Part shown: one piece after another, positions 1-13,200 of the stretch
Position numbering within the stretch: the stretch's first letter is position 1
How the letters are laid out: every line of letters begins with the position of its first letter
Source of the DNA: Epiperipatus broadwayi
Lineage: Eukaryota > Onychophora > Udeonychophora > Euonychophora > Peripatidae
Direction of reading: 5' to 3'
NCBI GenBank assembly: GCA_028023455.1
Contig: JAQFVV010006311.1
Span: 1,844,147-1,908,146 of the forward strand
DNA length: 64,000 nt
Made by a program: the position numbers and the translations under genes
The notes under the pieces: generated by a model
The model's database searches: none
The model's input: only the letters and a program-made list of their open reading frames with translations
What the model was told of the DNA's origin: nothing

Positions 1-1430
1 AAACCAACTACCATTTTGGTCACAACCCGAAATAGATTAACAATTATCAAGCAATTTTATAGAAAATGCATTGAGATCAAAAACTGTTTAAAAAAAAAAA
101 CATTTATATAAAAACGGGTTTTACCGAACTATAAATGAAATGTATACCATATACACCCATATATATGAATATATACATCATTAAATAAGCATATATATGA
201 CTACAAACAAATATACCTATACAAATATTTTTTTCTTATCATGTACATGATTTTATTAGAAAGATTTGTCATATTGCAGACCGCATACTCCTATTATTTC
301 AGGCTAGTAAACGCTGGTCGCAAATATAACACGGAAACAATGATTGCAGACATAGACCTATTATTTCAGGCTACTCAACAATTCTAAACTCTAAAAATGT
401 AAGGGGTCTTCACTTAAACGGTTACTAAAAGGGTCTTCACCATAAAAAAAAAGGGCTTCACCTAACGGTTACTCAAAGGGGTCTTCACCTAACGGTTACT
501 CAATAAATGATTCAATAGCATAATCCGAATTGAGAAAAAAAAATCTTAACTAAAGGTGGCTGACATATACGTTATACAAAAATATATCTTATGCATATAT
601 CTTTATTAAAACGAACATACGCATTTACATTTTATAAAGTTGAAAATTAAGTTTGCTATTATTGAAACAAAACTTATTTTATATATATTGTTTGCACGGA
701 AACGTAACTGCAAAATATTTGACACTTCTGCCTCATCAAAGCTATCTACTTTATTCGACAAAAAAAATATGGTGAACTGGCCATGACAAAACTACTTATT
801 AGGGGGAAAAAATTGCTTTAACTCTGAAATCTTCTTTTCTAATCCAAAAAAAAAAAAACAACTAATGGCGTGTTAACTTTATAAATATAAAATATTCATT
901 TCATATATATATACTAAACTCGGAAATTTTTTTTTTACTTTATGACACATTTAACTTGTTAATTAATTTTTTTAAAAAAATGACATTGGGCTCACATTAG
1001 GAAACAAAACTCGGAAAAATTATACATATATTTTTATATAAATATATTAGACTAAAACAAACTTCTCAGGATACTACTACTTTTTTTTTTTTAAAAAAAA
1101 AAAAAGATATTCGTCCACGGCGACAACTCGAAGCAAAAAAATTCTATGTATAACTAACTATTATTTCGTGTTATTTAAAAAAAATCATTATATACATGCA
1201 TACAAACCCGAGGGGAAAAAATTCTATATATATCTATTACTTCAAATCTCTATTCCTATTCTTCCAATAAAAAAAAATGAAATTTGGCCCACGTTGTTGG
1301 CGTCAGAATGCAGGAAAAAAAATTCTTATACGTCTATCTATATTTTCAAATACTCTATTCCTATTCTTCCAACATCTGAATGGGCACAAGGGTTTGAGAT
1401 ACTTTGTATCTTAACTGAATAGCTATATTA
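1..1430. repeat. degenerate tandem-repeat block at the left edge
   Basis: At least three repeat registers are visible. Around 275-380, two units share ATTGCAGAC...CTATTATTTCAGGCTA. Between about 398 and 512, four units share GGGTCTTCACC(T)AACGGTTACT with a period near 25-32 bp. From about 775 to 1400, five strongly diverged units run GG(C)CCA.. .. G(A)AA(A)..CGGAAAAAATTCT then an AT-rich tail, with a period of about 110-190 bp; the last two share TCTATTCCTATTCTTCCAA. No coding capacity is credible here. Confidence 0.55.
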
Positions 1431-4400
1431 TATTAAAAAAAAATGAAATAGCCTTAGAATTTTAAATTTTTTTTGCCGGAGATTGTTTAAAGCTTAGGTA
1501 TGGGTTGCTTATGCAGTTTATTGACCACTTGATAGGTATTCATTATTATTAGTGTGGTTAATGAGGTATTTAATATAAGGAAGAAGGGCTGTTTATTAAT
1601 GGAATTGATACATTTTGTCAGAAAGATGCAAAGTTATTTTATATTATTGTAGTATTAGTTGAATGGTTTTAAAATTCTTTATTCATTAATACTTATTCTT
1701 TTGTCAACAATTAATAGCCATTTCAATTATATTTAGTTAAGATAGTTTAATATTTAGGTTGTAGTACATGTATATGCATGTATGACTCTGCATTATGTTT
1801 CATTTCATTTTCATCTTTAATAACAGCAAATAATAGTACATTCACAATAAAAACATTTAAATTACAGTAGTTATCTTAAATAATTAACAAATATATATTT
1901 CTTTCCAATGATTAATAGATAATTGAATCAATAGATTATTTTACAAATTAAATAAATTATTAATCATTTTTATTTAGTAGTTAATTAATATTCATTTTTC
2001 TTTCAGGTTTGTAAAAGCTATTTATTTTATTTTATTATTATTATTATTATTTGTCATTTAGTTCTGAAAATCAAAGTGATTTTATTTTTTATTTTTTGAA
2101 AAAATTCTTTTTTGCATATGTAATTAGCTTAGCTAGAGACACGCATGGGAGTAACCCTGTGAAAGAAAATGAACTTTGCAAAAGGGAGGGCTATTTAACA
2201 AAGATCTCCAGTGGAAAATTTGCCTTTATGTAATGTAACTGTAACCAGTAAACAGTGGCTGATTATTGTGGAAATTAAAGCCAGTTGCTGAAGTCAAATT
2301 GATTTTAAAAAGCACTTTGGAGTAAAACTTCGAAAGGATATTAAGAAATATATTATGGAAAAAGTTAATTTCAAGATGCAGTTCTAAGTTTTAAAAAAAG
2401 GTGCTCAGTTTACTTTACTCTTTTTGATTTAAACATATTGAATTAACCATCTTTACAACTATTGCTCTTTTAAAAATGTATGTTAATAACGTCCAGTCTA
2501 CATTACTTCACTTAATTATCATTTTAAATAGGAATAAATTGCATGAATATTATTGTTGTGTCATTAACCAACGTGTGTTCTTTAATATATCTGGAAAACA
2601 CATGCAGAACTATTTTACAGAATATATTTTAATTCTTCACTATCTTCCGTGCTGTGTTTTTGTGAGGATTAAACATAAAATTAAGGACATGCATATTTTG
2701 ATAAATCATGCCATGTTTAAATTCATCATAAAGAGATAGCAGTATTTATTTATCTGATATTTCTGGAAATAATACGTATGTTAAATGAAGGAAATAAATG
2801 TGAGCTACTTCAAATTAAATATCTCTTTAAATCGAATAAAAGGATAGAAATGTGGGTAATTTTTGTTCTCTTCGGTAAGGATGGAAAATAAAACAAAGTA
2901 TTATTAAATGCTATTCAATAAACTACTAAAAATAATTATATATTCAATTTAGAACTACAACGGAATAAGTGAGATAATTCCTGTCCAACAGTAGTTAAGA
3001 ATTTATTGTATTCTCGTCATAATAGAAGATAAATTGATTGCTTATGTATGATACAGTAACTTAAATAACTTTGTTATGAACATTGAAGATGCTGAGTCCT
3101 ATTTAAGCATGACTATATTTGTTTGGTTATCCTACAGCAGTTTATTTTAGTTTAAAATTCAGTTTGGAATATGTCCCATATTGTTTCATAAACCTGGAAC
3201 CGAGCTTTGCAAGTGAACTTTTATTTTAAGTTACAAAACTAATAACCTTTGTGTCTTTATTTTTTTTTATTGCTTGTCATAATTAATGTATATGATAGGT
3301 AGATAGGCTTCTTTATTATTATGTTCATTTATAATCTGTGTTATTTTGATCTTTGAGACCATCTCTGAAGCATATCTGAATGAGGAGTACGCTGGTAAAA
3401 ATTGATTGTATTCAAATAAGTTTATTGTTCTTTTACAAAGATAAAAGAAACAAGTATTTTTTTTTAAATATATTATTAGAGAGGTTTATATTTATTTTGC
3501 ATACTTTATTATCTCAAAGTGAGAATTATTTTTTTTGAATCAATGAATGTATAATAGAAATAGTTTGTTAGATATGAAAGAAAGTTTGTTCATAATAATT
3601 AGAACCATTAAAATTTAAAAAGTAACCTAAAGTTTATTAAATTAAAAGTTAGACCTTAATGCAATATTTAATTATCGTGTTACCTGCTTAGTGTGTAATT
3701 TAGAGTTAATATTATATGTACTTTTTATTCGCGGGTGTGTGTTTGTTTTGCACAATTATGATATTTGTTTGATAAAGTTCAGTTTGTGAATAAAATTATG
3801 CATAAATTTCATACACTGTTGTATTCTACTGAGTTGAATGGATTGGTATATTATCTGTATGTATTTATCTGCTAGCGTGTAGTTATAATGTTCAATATTT
3901 AGAAAAGCTATGAGAATAGAAAGAAATCTGATTGCATTATAATGTCTGTAAGGATAAAAGATCTTGCTTATGTAGTATATGTTAATAATTTTCCATGAAT
4001 AGAGCCTAGTTTATTTTATATGCATATGATTAATGATATTTTTTTGAAGTGATAGGGCCCTGGTGATGAGGAAATAAGTCCCCACCAATAGTGTATTTAG
4101 AAGTAGATGAGTCATTGTTGAAATATGATTAAATTATGTTTAGGAAGTTATTTGACGTTTTTCTTAGATTCTTGGTAATGAGGAATTGTAAAAGTGTTCA
4201 GTAGGAGTTATCTGCTCCTCATGTAGATTCCCCTTATAATGTATAGTATATATAATCATGAAAATATAGCTTTGTGTTAATTAATATGTGGCTAGATAAA
4301 TTGTTAGATTAACTCTTGATGTAGTATTAGTGTCATATTTTATTGATGAATTACGACATTGTTCGAAATAAAATAATTGTATGATATTTTCTTAATGAAT

Positions 4401-6479
4401 AGAGAATTTATAGAAAAGATTGTTTTACATTATTGCTGCTTGAACATACACACACACGTGTAATATAAATAATATCGCGTATATAAAGTATAGAATTATT
4501 GAAATTAAAATGAGAAATAAATGTTTTTTGAAATACATTACATTCATTTAAATATAAAGTAAAGTATTAAGATTAAAATGGGAAATAAATATTTTAAAAT
4601 ACAGTGTATTTATTTAAATAAAGGTTATAAATCATCAAATCATCAGAATAAACATGATTTTGTTGCTATAAATGAAAGGTATATGTAATTGAAAGTCATT
4701 ATTAGTCAATTAGAGAAAGTTGCTTTGCTGAAAGCCAAATATAAGTAATTTGATTTATTTTGTTAATCAAGAGCAATATCCTCTCAAAGGTTTTTTTTTT
4801 TTTGTGCTAATAATTTAACATGTTATTTATTTATTGTCATGAAGATGAAACGTGTAGGCAAAGTATGTGTTCAAAGTCAGGATATTTAAGTTTTGTTATT
4901 AATTTGCTTTGATAGTAGGGATAATCCCAAACTGATGCTAAAAATTTATTTGATAATTTAAAAATCTATAAGACAAATAGTCCATTTGTAAATATTATGT
5001 TAAACCAAGTTTATTTTATTGTAATAAATGATTTGTTTTAGTTATTTAAAATCTTAAAACTGTGTCTGGAGTTATTCTTGTGTACATTCGTGTTTTCCAT
5101 TTCCACATCTCCACATTTCATAAATCTATTACAAAATAGATATATTATTTTAGAGTTATAATATTAAATTTGCTAGTGTCTGACAATATTGTTTTTCTTA
5201 ATCCAAACATTATAAAAGAACATTTGCCACTTGATAAACGTATTAGAAAGGGTGCCAAGTCAGTATATTTGTTGATGATGATATGAGATTAAAATACCCT
5301 ATCTCTGTCATTATCTTATTATTGAAACACAATAAAATATTTAGTCAATTTGTTTCATTACATTTTTATCATACTTTAAAATTGTAATTTATGGGCCAAT
5401 GTAGTTTATTTAATTCATTTGTGTTTGTTAAAATTCCCTGAGATCTTATTGTTTATTTCTTGATTGGCATTAAAGTAGATGTTTAGATTATGATATGCCA
5501 AGTCATAGAATTGTTTAAAAATATAATTATAGCAAGCTGATATATGTTATACTTGGATGAAGGAAGAAATTAAGTTTAAAGTATATTTTAATAGACTGTA
5601 CCAAATAAACCTTATGATTCTTTATCATACAATTAGTTAACAAAGGAATTTACATTATGTTAAATGTTTTATAATATTCCTTCTTTTATTCATTTATTAT
5701 CATATATCTTATGAACTGCCTATAGCCTCCCACTGAGCTGAGCTGAACATAAACTTAAATATAGAGTCTCAGTAATAATTTGTATTATATATTTTGTTAT
5801 ATTGTTCTATTCATTAATAGAACTGGCACCTGGGCATTTCGTTCATGTAATGTATATGAGCGGTGTTGGGAGTGTAGGTTATAATATATATCAGTATATA
5901 TAACTAATTAAAAAATTAGTAACATTTTTATCCAGGCCTAATGATTCTTTCTTGAAGCCCAGAGAGTTTATGAAATTCTACATGCAGTTGCATTATGTAA
6001 TTACCACATCATTTCTAGGAGAGATGAACATACTAATACAATAGACTGAAGTCATCATTTATCAGCACTCTCATTCCATTCTATGAATACTGATTGTAAT
6101 ATAGATTTTCTAAACCCAGATGTGACATTCTCAAGCAAAGAAAAATAAAAGAAGCTAGTAAAATCATTGAAAAATCATTATATTAACAAGCATGATGATA
6201 TATATAAATTATTTTCTACTTGCAAAAAGCTTTTTAAACCTCATTAATTATTAAACTTATTGATTTTATATAAATTTTCTCATTTATTATCACCTTCACT
6301 TTCACATTGTAAGAATCTTTATTCTTGTTTTTATTGATTGAATCTTTAATTTTCTTATATGAAATTGCTTGCAATGCTTCTCCAAGACTTCTAAAATAAT
6401 ATTCATTACCCAATTGGCAGCAGGTGTGATTGAGTTTAATTATATCAATACAAATATTGTTACTTATACCTATATGAAC
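1431..6479. other. AT-rich stretch upstream of the first recognised exon; no gene seen
   Basis: No exon matching the missing CPLANE1 N-terminus, no RNA gene and no clear transposon was found. The ATG-started frames at 2051-2233, 2476-2739 and 6234-6500 (minus) are short and compositionally like the surroundings. A short tandem duplication of about 76 bp (AT.AA.ATTAAAATG.GAAATAAAT core) lies at 4487-4640. The stretch 2130-2300 is slightly richer in G and could be an old repeat. Confidence 0.4.
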
Positions 6480-6870
6480 CCAGATAATTAGTAGGGACAT
6501 AAACTCAGACTTTCAAACTCTCTACAGTTATGCACTCCAACTTATACAACCAATACACATGGCCACATACATATGAAAAAAATAAATGATCTCCAATACA
6601 CATATTTTGTGCTGAACCAGCACTGATCAGTTGGTCCAGATCATCATCTCCCACCAAATATACAATCAATGCTTAGTTTGTATTAAGGTAGAAAATCTTC
6701 AAACTTTAATGGAAGTTCCATTATCGGATTTTCAATAATATAGATGGTTGAAGAGTTGTTAGGTGGAGAAGACTGAAGCTTGTCCATTAAAGTTTGAAGA
6801 TTTTCTATTTTAATATAAACTGAGCACTGATTGTAAATCTGTGTTGGAGATGATGATCTGGAATAACAGA
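6480..6870 (-). mobile_element. SINE-like foldback repeat, copy 1, with decayed hammerhead fold
   Basis: This belongs to the same family as the element at 50891-51602. The inner arms are about 6636-6716 and 6781-6862, sharing TCTTCAAACTTTAATGG and its complement plus GATGATGATCTGG. The left arm continues outward (minus strand) through a hammerhead-like fold at 6586-6644 and a tRNA-like tail to about 6480. The right arm stops at GATCTGG, so the palindrome is asymmetric. Confidence 0.55.
6586..6644 (-). ncRNA. hammerhead-ribozyme-like fold (decayed core)
   Basis: On the minus strand: outer stem I AUGAUC, a UGG bulge, ACCAA, core CUGAUCA (consensus CUGAUGA, so G8 is now C), a perfect stem II GUGCU/AGCAC with loop GGUUC, AAAA in place of GAAA, a short stem III UAUGUGU, then A|UUGG and the outer stem partner GAUCAU. 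Two invariant G residues are changed, so cleavage is not expected. The outer stem differs from the 51.5-kb copy by a compensatory A-U to G-C change. Confidence 0.55.
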
Positions 6871-6887
6871 TTAGTTTTTGGGCTATT

Positions 6888-6919
6888 GGTCTTCATCAGT
6901 GATAAAGACCAATAGTGAG
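6888..6919. repeat. 11-bp perfect hairpin
   Basis: CTATTGGTCTT and AAGACCAATAG flank a 10-nt loop containing CATCAGTGAT. On the minus strand the loop and 3' arm read CACTGATGAAGACC, echoing the CTGATGA motif of Penelope-type termini, but no CGAAAC box follows. The function is unknown. Confidence 0.4.
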
Positions 6920-7115
6920 AAATTAGTCTGTGGATTTGTGATTATTCCATTTTTTGATAAATGACTTGGAGTAGAATAAGATATTACTGGTTGTAATACA
7001 AATGTTGAAAGTATTAATTCTTCAAACAGTTTTATTTCAATTTGAATGTCATATGAATATTATTCCTTTAGTTTTATTCTGATAATATTAGTTTTTTTTT
7101 TTTTTAATGTTTTAG

Positions 7116-7241
7116 GTCAGTTTTTAGTTGGATTATTGTCATCAGGTAATTTATTCTTATGGTATAAAGATACGGATAGTGTGATTCTTATTAATGGTTT
7201 ACCAAGCTTAACTCTTCATGCTCAGGAATATAGTGCCTCAG
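7116..7241 (+). CDS. CPLANE1: CPLANE1 exon a: WD-repeat blade, residues 1-42
   Basis: The acceptor is a long T tract ending in TTTTAG (AG at 7114-7115) and the donor is CAG|GTACAT at 7242. The exon starts with the last two bases of a split codon and ends with one base of the next. It encodes QFLVGLLSSGNLFLW followed by YKDTDSVILING, a typical beta-propeller strand ending in LW. The vertebrate counterpart reads WLAGVLTTGELFLWNKDQD. The preceding exon, which would carry the initiator Met and the conserved PWPR/SWLG-type N-terminus, was looked for in 1-7115 and not found. Confidence 0.85.
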
Positions 7242-10200
7242 GTACATTAATCATTATAAGTTATATTTATATATATTTTTAATTTGTAATTTTTTAAGAT
7301 TCTGATGCTAACCTTACAAACTTTATTAATTTGTTAAATAGAATTTTGTTAAATTAATTATAAATTCAATACTTTTATGTCTACAGTTAGACACAAAATA
7401 ATGAGTTATTATTTCAAGTTTTGATAATTTCACAACTTTCTTGTCAAGCTTTAATAGTGACTTTTCAGCCATCATATTGAATTCAGAATTGGAAACAACC
7501 ACGAAACATCTCAAATCTATATAATGAGGCAAGACATGGAAATACAATTTTGATAAAAATTATTTAGCACTTTGTGTACAGTGATTTGCATAACTTCAGT
7601 TTTAATTTTTCCCAGATAAAGTATGGTATTTATAAATACTTTTTATGCTTTGTTTTTATATAATATTTAATGAATGGGGAAGCATCGTGATTTGCAATGA
7701 AAAAGCTGACATATTGAATTTAATCTAGTCAAGAATTTTTACTTCTATCAATATTTATTGCAATATCTTAGTGCAATAACAAATTTGTCCACTAAGTTCA
7801 ATATTAACTATACTTTTTAGATTTCATGAATTGCAACATGATAAGTTCTCTATCTAATAATATGTGTGATAACTAGATCATTAAATATAAATAATCATAG
7901 TTTGATGTAAATAAAATTAAAGTCGAAATTACTGAAAATCTTCCATGAGTGTTGTTAAAATGATGCACTGCTTTTATTCTCTGGTTGTTTATACAGATTT
8001 CATACTCTATGTTGTAACATCTCAATAAATTGAATACTTAAATATCATCTCAGCTGTTGGCGCCACTGTTTTTTTCCCCATATATTCGCAGGCTTATATA
8101 AGTTTATACATGTCTCATTGGGTGCTTATAGCAACTTCCATTTTGATAAGAAAACTAGATTGTAGATTGCCATTACTAAGTAATAAAATTTGATGATCAT
8201 CAGTGATAGTTTGTCATTATCTTCTTAACACAATTTATTCTAGTATCTCAATTTGAGAGTTAAATAATAAACGTTAATAATCTCTTACATCATTAAGATG
8301 CATAAAGGTTTATTATAACTTTTAAGCTTCTTTTCTGACCATTTAGAAGACAAGCTCTGTTTACAAATAAATCTTTTTTTCCCCCCAAGATCTGCATATA
8401 TGACTATCAAAAACTGATTGTTAAGATTTTATTAATAAAATATGGTTGTTTCAGTGAATTGATAGTTTTCATTGACTTTTTGAAAATATCCTAATTAAAT
8501 AATTATTTAATGTTGGCAAAATTGCTAAGGTATTATGTAACAATGAAAAATTGCATTACATGACAAAAGTCATTTATCATTATGTATACACTTTTCAAAA
8601 AAATGTTTTACTAATATAATTAATTATTTTAAAATTAAGCACATCCACTTTCCACTCACAGTTATAATTTACAAAAGTAAGATTTTGAACTAAAATTACT
8701 CTTTTGTAAAATATTAATCATGCCCATATTATGGCACTCTTAATATGGTTTTGCTTCAGGGTCCAGATATCATCTCCACAGTTGTTCTACAATTGTGTAT
8801 ATATGGATTATTTAATAAGCTTGGTTATACTAATCCCAAATTCAAAACACTTTGATTATAAGTAATAATTTTCTACATTGAATAATACAATTTTATTTTT
8901 CATATAGTACTTGAATGAACTTAGTTTCATTGCTTTTTAAAATAAAATTATCTTCCATTCTGATAAACAATTATAATGCTGATAGTGACATAAAGAACAA
9001 TTAATGTAATCATAATACTTTAACTTCAAAATATATTTCATATTATAGGAATTTGGTTTTCAAACATCCAAGATAATGGTACTTTGGTATTATTCCTGCT
9101 ATGACGTATTACTATAATGATGTTTTCGTCTGACAATATTTATTCAAACTTTCCATTTATGATAATACAGCAGCCACAAATCTTGACATGACTAATCCAT
9201 GTTGAAACAGTTAGATCTATCTATCATCCTGTTTCATTTCTGTACATATATATCCAATTCTTGTATATTAGACTAATTTTAAAATTAATAATTATAGTTA
9301 TATATGTGTGCATATATTATAGTTTACATTGCTGGACATGCATGTTTATATGTAATAAATCAACATATTCGCATGTATGAAATTTTATTTTAATAAATAT
9401 AAATCTTGCTGTATGTATAACCAAAACCTACATATATGCAGAAAAGAAATAATGTTATAGATTTAAAGCATTATAGATTTTCTTTTATTTTAAATAGTAT
9501 TGTAAAATTAATATTGAAATTATAATATTTCTGCATATATAGATAAATTAAGCTTAAACATGTTACGTATAGAGTAAAATGTTTACCAAGTTTCAGATTT
9601 ATTTTTCGTAAAAAAATAATTTAATAAAATTTTTGACCTATTTAAAAAGTTAAAGAAAAATAGATTTTAAAATAAGTTTGAATAAATTAATCTGGTCAAA
9701 ATCGGGGGACCCACCTAAAAAAGGATCGATAACTCAGCAGGAATCCCCGGATTTTCTGAGAATATAGCAAATTAAATTAGAAAAACCGATCTGGAACTAA
9801 AACTGGTCAACAAACTGTAATCAAAAAAAGAGAGAGGGGGAGAGGTCAGTATATAAACCTTGTTTAAGCCATTTTGTGCATCTGTTTTAAGATCTTATTC
9901 CAATAGTTTTATTATAATCATTGTGAAAGTAATAAAATTGTACAATATGACAATTATGGGGTAGAAAGGCAATATACTTTTTTTCTGATCCCGAGAGTGG
10001 TCTACAAAAGATGCAGACACCTGAAATAAAAGTCTGGTAGCAGTAAGAACAGGAGAATGCCCGAGATCAAGCCATCATGCCAGACAACAGAACTTAAAGC
10101 GTAACCAAATTCTGCAGATTTTAAAATGAACATTTAAAACTAAATCTTTTAACTTCTCAAAGCAAGCTAAAATTACTATAAATGGCCAATAGTGTTTAAA

Positions 10201-13200
10201 CTAATTTCTTTTAAACTTTTCAATTATTAATTCCTAAACTAAAATGCAATTTTATTTTACTATCTAATTTGGAAGTCTTGCCCGATTTGATTTAATTTGA
10301 TTTGATTTAATTTAATCTGATTTAAGCTATTTTAATTTCATTTCATTATAACTAAGCAAAATAAAGCCAAATCTTATCTATAATTTTATATCTTTCAAAG
10401 TTAAGTCTATGCCTATATTATTTTCAATTATTTGTTTATGTATTTATACTATGTTTTATTCAAACGGAGTTTATTAATATTTAAATTAATTATTAAGAAA
10501 TGATTAGATGTTCTCACCCTTATATAATTTTGTGTTTATTAGCACACCAACAAAACTCCCTTCTGAAATGAATAAAATAATATCTATTGATATATGTAAT
10601 TAAGCAGTTATAAATGCTTAGCGGTAGATTTGCTATAAATGAAGTAGTTGGTTAATATTTAGCAGATGTGATGAAATACAGCATAGTTTGTTAATATTTA
10701 GCAGACATGATGAAATACAGCATAAAGTTAGAATTTAATCTCATAATTATCCCAAAATATGCTGTAGCCCTCCTTAGATTTATATGAATATCTATATAGA
10801 TATCTTAATAAATTACATTCATTATATTTCTTTCATAGCATAATTATAAATGCTAATTTGTGAACTGATTTACGATGGTTTTATGGAAGGAAACTTATGT
10901 TTTGCATCGTAATTTTGGTTATATAATGATGTAGTCAGCAGGGCAAATGTTATGTTTTTAGGAAGCACATATTCACCTTTACTTATTGCTGTATATTATA
11001 TTGAATGAGATTTGGTTTTAATGACCACCCCATTACTCTTAGTTTGGACAGCTTTCTTTTAAAATGGGCTTTGGTTCCACCCCATTATTCTCATGTAGGA
11101 CTGGAGCAAAAAGGATCCAGATATCTCTTATAAGCTGTTCGATTATCCAGACTAAAAGGACTTTTTCACAGAAATTAGTACGGTCAAAGGGAATCAATTA
11201 CACGGTAGTGAATCCTTTGAGCAAGGATACATTCAAGATACACAGACTCAGATTATGTATTTTATAAATGCCTTGGTATCAGAAGTCTTACTACCCACCA
11301 TCAGTTCATCCCACCATAATAATTCCTATTTCAGCTTTGCTCTGAACCAGAATCTAATTTTGTAAGTCCTTAACCTATATAGAGGAATGTATTGCTCGTT
11401 AAGTATAGGTTTTAATTGTAGTTAATGATATTCAATGATAATCACTTCTGCAAATTAATATTGAATTTCAAAAATCTTACACATTTCACTTTTCAGCAAA
11501 AAAAACTTTTATTATTGATTACAGTTTCGACTGTACCATGCAATCTTCATCAGATTTTTGAAATGCAATATTATATATAAAGACAGCAAAAACAGGGGAG
11601 GAAGAAAAGAATTCTGCAAATTAACTTAGGCAAATCTAATTTTCATTGACATAGCATAAATAAGGCATAGATAATCATGAGCTAAACATGAAACTAAACC
11701 TCGTGAAAATTAAAATAACTTGTAACCTATAAATTCATCATCATCTGTGAGTGAGACAAAATATCAAATATTTGAATTAATGGCTTATAATCTATAAAAT
11801 CATCATCACTTGCGAGAAAGTTAAAATATCAAATATTTGAAATAATAGCTTGTAACCTGTAAAATCATAATCACCTGTGAGTGAGCTAAAATTCTGAATG
11901 TTTGAATTAATAGTCTGTAAACCTATAAAATCATCATCACTTGCAAGTGAGACAAATTTCACTTATTTTAATTGTTTATTTTATTTTATTTTCTTAAATT
12001 TGGCTTATATTAAATTATTTAAAATATCACTTTGCATAGTGTCTCAATTTTTGCTCATTATTCATTAGTTAATTAGTAATTGTTACTTAGTTATTTATGA
12101 ATCACAATCTAAATTTAGTAATATCTGTTGGTTGAATCACATCTATAGAGCTATACTTTTGAATATGTCAGTAATAAATCATAGTCTCATGTTCCACCAT
12201 TGTGCTACTGCCGGCACGCAAATTAAAGATATACTTGTAGCCTCATATATGTCATCCATAGGGTGGTAAATCTTTGAGCATTGGTAAAGTAACAGGTAAG
12301 TTGGATTTGCAGTTTCAACAACCTCATTTCAATCAACCTTGGTTTACTAAAACTCTGGATTTTGTTGCGCAAATGTACAAATATGACCATTACAGTAGAT
12401 TTTTTTTCACCCAGGTATGGATGCCCAAGTGTGGGGCTTCATTAATTGCTTTCCATTGCCGTGAAATGATAATGTGTTGTGGCAATAATATTAGTATATG
12501 TAAATTTTTTCCTGGGTATGGATGCTCAAATATGGGGCTTATCAATCAATTACACACCCTGAATAGGTCATAAATGTATATAAATTAAATTTTTTCGGGT
12601 ATGGCTTACTTTCCACAGCCCTGAAGTATATTTCTTATATGATGGCAGTGTATATATGTATGTAAAAGTTTTACCTTGAGACTGTATAGCAAATAAAATT
12701 TACAGAGTAGATGTGGCCTGTTAATACGGATATTACATATATGTTTCATCTGCTGATAGCTGGTGCCTGAGGTAATTAAAATAAGCTAAAATTATCCTCT
12801 TATAAATGTGTTGTCAGAGGGGGAAAAATCTTATTAATTAAAGTTTGTAAATTGTAAAGTATATGTGATTCAGGAATTAAAATGAGCAAAAATATGAAAT
12901 GAAAAAAACTGGGCAAGACAAATGTACGAGTATTTGGTCTACAAAATTTGTAAAATCACAGAGAAATGATAATAATAATAAAAACTAAATTCTGCAGATA
13001 GCAACAAGAAGCATGGTAAGTTGAATTTTAATTTATTTTATTTTTATTGATATTTTAATGTTAATTATTATATTGGGCATCTTAGGCTAAGATAGAAAAT
13101 GGGGCGGCAGGTTGAAAGGAAATGTAGACTATGTCTAAGGGGGAGGAAGGCAAGTCAGCTGGTTATAAAATTTAAAATAAACTATAATGGATGATGATAT

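Noticed and set aside
2051-2739. Short ATG-started frames as upstream CPLANE1 exons or small genes
   Set aside because: No resemblance to the expected N-terminus, no fitting splice sites, and composition like the flanks.
4056-4100. CCTGGTGATGAGGAAATAAG as a hammerhead core
   Set aside because: CUGAUGA is not intact (CUGGUGAUGA), and no GAAA box or pairing stems follow.
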